The notes under the pieces are model-generated. The model did not search any database. It saw only the letters and a list, made by a program, of their open reading frames with translations, and was not told where the DNA came from. The position numbers and the translations under genes are program-made. 64,000 nucleotides of DNA from Theocolax elegans (lineage: Eukaryota > Arthropoda > Insecta > Hymenoptera > Cerocephalidae), in the NCBI GenBank assembly GCA_026168455.1, contig CM047428.1, positions 16,153,313 to 16,217,312 of the forward strand, read 5' to 3'. Of this stretch, positions 56,548 through 64,000 are shown piece after piece. Numbering within the stretch: the first letter of the stretch is position 1; each line of letters opens with the position of its first letter.

Positions 56548-59500
56548 TTTACCGTGCTTATGATAATGAAACGAGTAACGCCGTGTCAATAAAATATAAT
56601 AAAACAATCGGTTGTACATATTTTACAACGTTAGGTTCGTTTAAAACTTTACGACAACGCACATAACAATGCTTCCGATCCCAGATAAATTACAAGTTAA
56701 TTTATCAATTTAATAAAATGATTAATGGATTACTTTATCAGTTCAATAGGTATAATTAATCAAAAGATTTAGATACATAACTCACAAGCATTAGAGACAC
56801 TTGTTTCCACTGGTAGAGCCATCGATCGAGTATAGACCGTAGAACGACCGATATGACCTTTAAATGGAAAAAAGGGTAAAAAATAGGAAATTGTATGTAG
56901 AAATAATGTTTCCCACTATAGCCTGTTCATTTATTTGGTAGACCCGTGTGTGTCTGTTGTACGCCGCGCACGCGCTCAATACGAGCGCAAGTGGTGCTTT
57001 ATGAACTAAAGTGCGCTTCTTATATACACGGGCATCCTCGTCCCGACTTTCCATTGCGGTAGAAGAGACTCCTTCAAGGTTCACGAGGGAGTAATCGAAG
57101 ATAATGGGACGTCTTGAGCCGCAAGCCACGACTCTTCATTATGCAATTTGTTAATTTTTTTTCTCCTACCCTCCTCCTCCTCCTTCCCCCCTCCCTCCCT
57201 CCTTCGCTCTTCTTGGCGGAACACAAAAATCCTTTGAAACTCGCTCATAAATAAAACCGTGCTTGCCTCGTGCCCGTCAAACTTAAAGATTATTTAGCTT
57301 ACCTTAGATTTTTCCAAGATTCGATAAGTAATTTCCCCTTCTTATTGCGCTCCGGAGAGGCTTTATGATGTTCAATTTTCGTTTGAACGGGTTTATTTAT
57401 TGCCACCGGGAAATTGAAAAATTATTTTTCTTATAGGTGTATATACAGCTAAAGAGAGACAGAGAGTCGTAAATCCCATATACTATAGTTCAATCAATAT
57501 TCTTTACATTTAACGTCTATTTACGGCCCCGTTAATTTTATTTTAATTTTCACCTTTGTTTAATGTACACCTTAAACGACTAATCCGTTGTATCGTTTGC
57601 TTAAATCGTACACCCTGTTTGTTTATACAGTCAGCACTTGAGGAAAATGTCTCAATGATATATTCCAAGTAGGTTGGATTTTTTTTACGATTCGGTTTTT
57701 TTTTTTTTTTTTGAGAAAACATTCACAACGATCAGTTTTAACAAGCGGATCAGATCTCTCGCGATAGACCACTTATTTTTTCTCGACCCTCGCGAAATCG
57801 ATCGCGCGAGTTATACACCAACGGGCTTCTACCGATCTTTTTCGTTCAACTCGCTATGTGAGATCGAACGTCTTACCTTGGCAGTTCGCGAAATGACACA
57901 ATCTCCATTAAGTTTGCCCCGTTGCAATCGGTTCGCTTTACTTCTCTCGATCACTCTCTATATTTTCCTATGATTATCTGGAAGATTGTAATGCGTAACT
58001 TGAACTATCATTTCAAGTTTTCTTTTCGATTTGCAGATGATTTATAAATATGTCTTATTGTTTCCTCATTTCAGTTTGTTAGATTTGTGGTACGATCTGT
58101 ATTGCGATTATTTTTAGTTAATTTATCCCTAGTGTGGCATGTGGTCAAAAAATAATTCGCTGTTTTATAACGCAATGAAGAAAAATTACAATGTTTTTTC
58201 TTTCAAAAAAATGTGTAACAAAAATGCAAATTAAAAAATTGTTCAAATACATTTTGTCCTTAGTTATAGTTTGAATTATTTTTTCCTGATAATTAATATT
58301 AATTCTGACACAGTGATCGTTATTTATGATCATGTGAGAACTGTAGTTCAAAATGAATACGGTAATTAATTGATTGATAATTATATACTATATCGTTTAG
58401 TTTCGGATTACCATAAATACTTTTTATGGACCAGTAATCTGTTATCAATTAAATTATGAATCATCACGGTTATGTTTTTTTTAAAGGTAAACAACAAATA
58501 TTTATACGTATATTTTTTGCAAGAAAGAAGAGAAAGACGATAGATCGATAGAATACCTTGTTCAAGTTTTATCTGACGGAAGATACAAGGGGGTCTAAAT
58601 TCGCAATCTACTCTCGTCTCCAGGCTCGTCGTTTTTACTGCCCTTCCGTGTCTCTAACGTCAGTCGTACGTCGTACGCCCAAGAACATCGTTTCGATATG
58701 CATACAAAGGATTGCGTGCAGCCGTTGTTGTAACCTCACGCCGCAGCATCTTCCTTCATTCTCGATTCTTCCTTTTGTATCTCGTTCTCGAGTTGACTAC
58801 TCTCGTTCGCTCTTTTCATCGGGTCCCCCTTTCTCTTCTTGGCTTCCCAAGGAAATGATTATGCGAAGGATGAACGATATTTTTTTTTTATCTTCTTTCC
58901 CGCGTGCGTTATTCACGCACTTTTTCGCCTGGGTGTGGAGAGTACCGCTTCACGTTTCGATAGGTTGCCCCTTTTTTTTTTCTCCTCGTCGGTTTTAAGA
59001 TTGAATCCCGATGAGGATCGAATGAAATCAATTCCAAGTTTAACCCGTGTGCCTCTTCTCTCGATGCTTTAATGATACTTTGTGGCAGAGTTGCATTATT
59101 ACTTTCATTTTGCAGTTCTTCCTTTTTTAATTATAAATAAATTGTATTTTAATTCGGTCTGTTATTTCTTTGGATTGATGAAAAGTGACGAGTTCGTATA
59201 GTTTCCATCAATGAAATGTAATGCACTGTGGTGCGCCGAACGATTTTTACGAACGTGTCATTATTTATACAGTATGAACTAATGGCTGAGGGATGATTTA
59301 CAAGTTTATGCATATAATATAGTTTTCGTTTTTCTTCCCTTTTCTTCCTTTAATTCTTAATGCACTCAACTGACTTTTAGATGAGTTGCGCTCAGGCTAT
59401 TTATTTGTTTTATTTGTAATCTGCATAAATTAAAAGTAAGATGCATGTATTAAAGTTTTTGATGTAAAAGACTTTTCCATACAATTTATCTTGAGTCCGG

Positions 59501-60628
59501 AATGTTTGACTGATATAAAAAACTATGAAAAATAAATATTACGTTGATTCTCTTGACAATATTATTGTGTTATCGGGTAAACGAAGCATCGACAGAAACT
59601 TTTATCTCCGTAACGTAATATATTTTTATTCAGAGTATACGCGAATATAAAAATGTTGTGAATAAATTTTACTTAATTTGCAATTTCTTTCTTCTCAAAA
59701 TGAAATAACCTTTTCAAAATTGAACTAAATAAAGATTCATTTCTCGTTACTCACTAAAATGAAACGTACGATGGATACATAAACATAAGAAAGAAAGGGA
59801 GAAGAAAAGAAAGTCCGTTCACAATTTTTGAAGAAGAAACAATGAAAAATTGATTGAGCCGCATCTGTTAAGTGGCATCAAAACACATTCCTATATCTTT
59901 CAGACGAATGAAAAATAAAGGTTTGAACCCATTCGATCCTCCCGCACCGAAATTATTCTCTTCTTATGGTAAGTCGAATTAACGGACTGCGGACATAAAA
60001 TTTGAAATTTCAATTGAAGATCGATATTCCTCGGTCAGTTTCTCACAGGACCCCGACACAGGAGAAAAGAGATATGGCTAACTAAATCTCTCTCTTGCTG
60101 CCCCTTCCGCTCGTTTGGTCCTTTTCTTCCGCTGTACGTGGATATACGTATATATCACACAGTCGATTACTCGAACATTAACATCCCCATTCCTAACTGG
60201 AATAGTAACAGCTGACTTGGATAGTAGATACTTTAGGTAGTGAATGTTACTTTCTTTCTCTTAAGCTCAATGAACTATCGGTAGGACCAGATGGCCGTGT
60301 CTCAGGTCGTTCAATTCGCACCTAGTCTCGTGGTACGAGATTTTGCCTTTTCTTCCGCGTTAATCCTTCTTCGTGAATTGTTGAACCAAGAGAGTTGGAC
60401 AAGTTTCTCGTACATTCGAATTTTTCGACTTCATTTCTTATTGATTTCTTTTTCGTTGGTTATTCTTTCGGCATTAGCTGCACGACCAGCTGTACCACTG
60501 TATTTACTCTTTCCTTTTATTCTGTAGTGATTTATTACACTATTGGTTACTTTTGAAACTCAACTTATTTTTATTTTGAAATCTACCAATATTATAGATT
60601 TTTACACCCCGGTGATTATTCATACGAT
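56548..60628. other. intron-like non-coding stretch
   Basis: Mixed DNA with CpG-containing patches near 56930-57130, 57700-57960, 58600-59070 and 60020-60500. Short ORFs there are Phe/Ser/Leu-rich products of pyrimidine-rich DNA. No Fhos continuation exon (expected to encode an RKxSIxLRTQL-type segment) was recognised. Confidence 0.45.
57162..57204. repeat. (CCT)n / pyrimidine tract
   Basis: Run of CTC and CCCTCC units. Confidence 0.8.
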
Positions 60629-60990
60629 TTAAGGGGATGTCAAACTCAAACTGTCATTTTTTTTTACTTTTTTTAATAAACAATTGAAAAATTTTTTTAA
60701 ACAAATCCTGAACGTCAGGTCCTCAGGCATGTTTTAAATAATATACCCAAATTTTTCCAAATGTTAATCCATAATTTGATTACGAGGCTTGGATTGAAAG
60801 TTCTTGAAATATCTTTTTTGACGAATAATTACCGACCAAATATTGTTAACTCAATTATTATTTAAAAAATTACTTTTTATTTAAAAAATCAGAACATGAA
60901 GCCCTTCCTTATGATATTTAAGCTATCCATATATATATTTTTTTTCAGATTTTTGCAGATTCGTATAATTTGGGTCCGACATCCTATTAA
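60629..60990. mobile_element. TTAA-flanked MITE, family II, copy B
   Basis: TTAA at 60629-60632 and 60987-60990. Left end TTAAGGGGATGTCAAACTC, right end in reverse complement TTAATAGGATGTCGGACCC. Aligns across its length with 11684-12054. No ORF of its own. Confidence 0.8.
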
Positions 60991-61052
60991 AATTTTACAT
61001 TTCCTTTTAATTACCTGAAAGTACATACATTGACAAAAAGATAAGCAACTAT

Positions 61053-61680
61053 CACGGAAAAAAAAATATTTGTAAATAATACAAAGTAGTCTAGTAAAAA
61101 TTACAAGACTCTTAAGTAATATGGTCACAGGCCGAAAAAAAAAACCCAAAAAATACTAGACCCTCAAGTAAAATTTACACAACATCTAGTAAAATTTACA
61201 CTAAATGCAGTAAAATTTGAGAAAATCACGTGCTACTTACAAATAAGCATGTGAGCATTTCTAACTCATATTTTTTCCTATAACGTTTACGAAATTTTAT
61301 TCAAAAAATATTTGTTGGAATTGCGTTTTCGTTTATTTGTCTCAAAAGGACGATTCGGTGAAACAACACGTAACTGACGCGGTGGCGTAATGGTAAAGAC
61401 TTGGACTCTCAACTTAAACTTCGCAGGTTCGATCCCGGTGACATCCAAAAATTTGTTCATTATTAAAATTTAATCAAAAATTTTAAATATTTATAATAAC
61501 TCTTAAATAATATCTAAAACAAGTAATATGTGGAAGAAATAACATGTTTTTCAATATTTAAAAAAAAGTTAAAATTACATCTTTGTCTAGTAAAAATTAC
61601 GAGATTCGCTGTTACTTGACAGTTCATGAATTTTTACTAGACTGATACGTAATATTACAATAAATACAAAAAGAAACCGA
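61053..61680. mobile_element. MITE-like element with inverted ends and an internal tRNA-like sequence
   Basis: A perfect 15-bp inverted pair, agtctagtaaaaatt (61088-61102) and its complement (61629-61643), lies inside looser outer similarity (cacggaaaaaaaaatatttg vs cggtttctttttgtattta in reverse complement). The motif agtaaaa(t)tta recurs at least six times within the element. CACGG at the left end resembles the TA-flanked MITEs of this window. No ORF of note. Confidence 0.5.
61375..61446 (+). other. tRNA-like sequence inside the MITE-like element
   Basis: A box TGGCGTAATGG at 61383-61393 and B box GGTTCGATCCC at 61426-61436 are both close to the polymerase III consensus, 32 bp apart. The would-be acceptor strands do not pair, so it is not a functional tRNA gene. 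It could be a SINE head inserted in the element, or a captured tRNA fragment. Confidence 0.6.
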
Positions 61681-63731
61681 TAGCACACAATGCCATCTCT
61701 GAATTGATGGAGTGAAAAGTGACGCAAACTCTAGATACTACTTTTCTTGAAACTAATTAAAATAAAAGAGCAGTCAATTCGTTTGACAGCTTATATCTGT
61801 ATATACGGCTTTAAAATCATCCATTGATTATTACTGACCAAATGCACCTAGTTGCTCGTTTTTATGGTCCATCGAAACTTCCGTTTTCACACTACGTTTT
61901 CCTGTGAAAGGTGAGTTACTCTGGTATGCCAGGCAAATTCTTCCGAGGGGGCTCCTGATTAGGCTTGGGCGCGAAAGTACCAGAGTATAAGTGCGTAACA
62001 GCTGCTAGAGAGTCTTGTTTTGATTCGAAAGAGAAAAGAGGAAGCGACGTATTTGGAAAGAAGGAAAACTGTGCATGTTATTATTGTTGCTCTTCGCGTA
62101 TTAATATATAACCACGATAAATACCGTCGGTAATTTATGGTACCATCAAGATATAAGACAATTTCCATGTATACAACGTTTAACCTAAACTGTCATCGTA
62201 TCCCTTTTTAACGCCATCGAGGAAAAAGCATTATGGTTTCCGCGCATAATCTTCGAAAGGTATGTACTTGGTAAATAAAATGTTGTGCAATGTAGAACCT
62301 TGTTTTTTGTTTTATATTAAAAAGTAAAGTAGAAAAGTATATAACTGTTAATTCACACTACCGAGATCATAAAAAAAGATAAACAAACTGCCCAGAAGAG
62401 ACAAGAGAAAACACACTAACTATAAATAGACGAGATGCTTTTAGCGAGACCAGCGCTCGCGTCAGCGCAAAGTTACGAGTTTATCAGCCGCTGGCGCCCG
62501 CGATGACAAAAAAGAAAGTACGAAAAAAAAGAAAGAGAGAGAGAGAGAGAGAGAGAAAAAACGATAGGAGAAGAAAATTGCCGCAGTACGCCGGAAAAAA
62601 GTAGATCTCGCGTCGGGTCGACGGTTGGAATCCAGTTCGGAGATAAAAATGATGATTTCATTGCACCTTAAATTTCACGTCGTTTATTCTCGTCTCGTTA
62701 CTATATAGTATTTCTACAGCAGGCGCGTCTTGCGCGGTTTAACTATTCCCCCGTTTTACGCCGTGAAAATAAATAAATGCAACGGAGATGCATTATGGGC
62801 GTAAAAGTGAAAAAAGGGAAAAGTGTACGCGTACGTTATGTCGTGATTTACGACGAGTGTAGTGTCTGCGCGACGATCGATTTGTGTCGTGGCTTTACGA
62901 TTTTCCCAAGTTCTTTTTCTTCTTCTTCTTTTCCCGAGTTAGTGGGTGTTCAACAAGTATTTCAAATTTCTATACCGCGTGGTGATCATTTAGATGCGCA
63001 TTTAATCGTACCAAACCAACAAAATCGTTATTATTTTTCGAAACGTGTAACATATGAGAATGTTCATCGAGAATAAACATTTAGACAATGAAACGATAAA
63101 TTCGTTGTATACTATGGGTAAATAGAAGCGTCGAACTAAATGGGTAAGCGCGTGTCGAAGATTCACTAAAGAAGACAGCAAATCCTAGAAGCGTTCGGAG
63201 AACACCGATTTCTGTAACTTCGTGATTGACAGTAGTGTTCGGTGTATATATATATATGTATGTATATACACTACCCGGAGGAGTCTCGGTACAGGGTATA
63301 CGTCGGAAGAGGAGCGGGATAAATGAGCGGAAGTTGAAGAAAAGGGGGCAAACCGTGGTGCTCTCTTGCTACGCGGAATTGTAGTTCCTCGAGATCTTCA
63401 AAGGGACGAAATACCGGCGCCTTCTGTATAAAGCCTTTCGTGCTTCGGTATTTCCTTTTATCACGCGCATAAACGGCGAAATTAAGAATGTTTATCGGAG
63501 CTTACGGCTTGTTTTCTTATAGCAAGCCATTATTCAGTAGATATATATATATACTACCAGTTTCTTTCACATTTCTGATAGGTTGATAAATAAACGAATT
63601 CGGATGATGTGATTGCTGTACAGAATATCTTTTCGTTTGTGTGAGAACGTCTTATTGTTGCGTGTGGTAAATTTACCATTGAAAAATATAAAGATATTTT
63701 ATTTATTTTCTCGAATACGGGATAAATTATA
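61681..63731. other. intron-like non-coding stretch
   Basis: Mixed DNA with a CpG-containing part from about 62400 to 63480. The 99-aa ORF at 62777-63076 (ending in a SIPRGDHLDAHLIVPNQQ segment) is not recognised and has no supporting splice or promoter context. Confidence 0.4.
62531..62556. repeat. (GA)n microsatellite
   Basis: About twelve GA units. Confidence 0.9.
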
Positions 63732-64000
63732 CACGGAGAAAAAAAATTTAGTAAAAATTACACAATGTTTAGTAATCGAGAGATAAACTTGACTAATGAT
63801 AAAAATTACTATTTTTTATAAGAAAAATGATGAGACATAGGTATAGTAAATATTAATAGATATAGTACCGTCCATAAGTTTAGCAACGGTTGGAAATTTT
63901 CTATTTTTATTTGAATGTATATATTTTTTATGATTTAACAATCCATTACATTCGAAGAAAATATTGTAGAATAATTTATAAAAAGCAAAATACAGGTATT
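63732..64000. mobile_element. element ends cut by the window border
   Basis: (TA)CACGGAGAAAAAAAATTTAG at 63732 matches the left ends of the TA-flanked MITEs, followed by the same agtaaaaattaca words. At about 63863, TAGTACCGTCCATAAGTTTA looks like a different terminal repeat, of Tc1-like type. Neither right end lies within the window. Confidence 0.4.

Noticed and set aside
61375..61446. Functional tRNA gene
   Set aside because: A and B boxes are good, but the acceptor strands do not pair. The same problem, to a lesser degree, applies to 30467 and 49560.
62777..63076. 99-aa plus-strand ORF with a protein-like C-terminal half, tested as a Fhos exon
   Set aside because: A pyrimidine tract and AG precede it, but the sequence does not fit the next FHOD segment and no donor fits well.

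Overview
The window looks like insect nuclear DNA, most likely hymenopteran (ant-like); the order is my inference. It is AT-rich, with CpG-rich patches, many TA, CA/TG and GA microsatellites, several families of short TTAA- or TA-flanked transposons, and one spliced exon of a conserved animal gene. There are no operons, ribosome binding sites or CRISPR arrays.

The only host coding sequence I can identify is one 110-nt exon at 46506-46615 (+). It matches the N-terminal region of the FHOD-family formin (Drosophila Fhos). No neighbouring exon of that gene is recognisable, so most of the 64 kb is probably intron of this gene, with introns of at least about 17 kb downstream and possibly over 40 kb upstream.

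The rest is mobile and repeated DNA. A full-length non-LTR retrotransposon (21578-26937, +) has perfect 11-bp target-site duplications. Its ORF1 (RRM-like region plus one zinc knuckle) is broken by a frameshift in an A-run. Its ORF2 (endonuclease, reverse transcriptase, degenerate RNase H-like region, C-terminal CCHC) is intact. A 6.8-kb TTAA-bounded element with matching terminal inverted repeats (30061-36890) carries a tRNA-derived SINE, an AT-rich minisatellite, a decayed glutamine-rich coding relic whose in-frame stops are all TAG, a short minus-strand ORF and a nine-copy 285-bp satellite. Smaller elements are: two TTAA fold-back families with a copy at each end of the window (4.6/55.5 kb and 11.7/60.6 kb), a third TTAA fold-back at 14.5 kb, two copies of an 8-bp-TSD hAT-like MITE (7.2 kb, nested in a TA-flanked MITE, and 51.3 kb), and further TA-flanked MITEs at 42.6, 61.1 and 63.7 kb. 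A 1.12-kb unit with a tRNA-like sequence is tandemly duplicated at 48.7-50.9 kb.

The stretches between are intron-like: AT-rich, broken by CpG-rich patches without convincing codon structure, some of which may be regulatory. No complete host gene, rRNA gene or functional tRNA gene was found.
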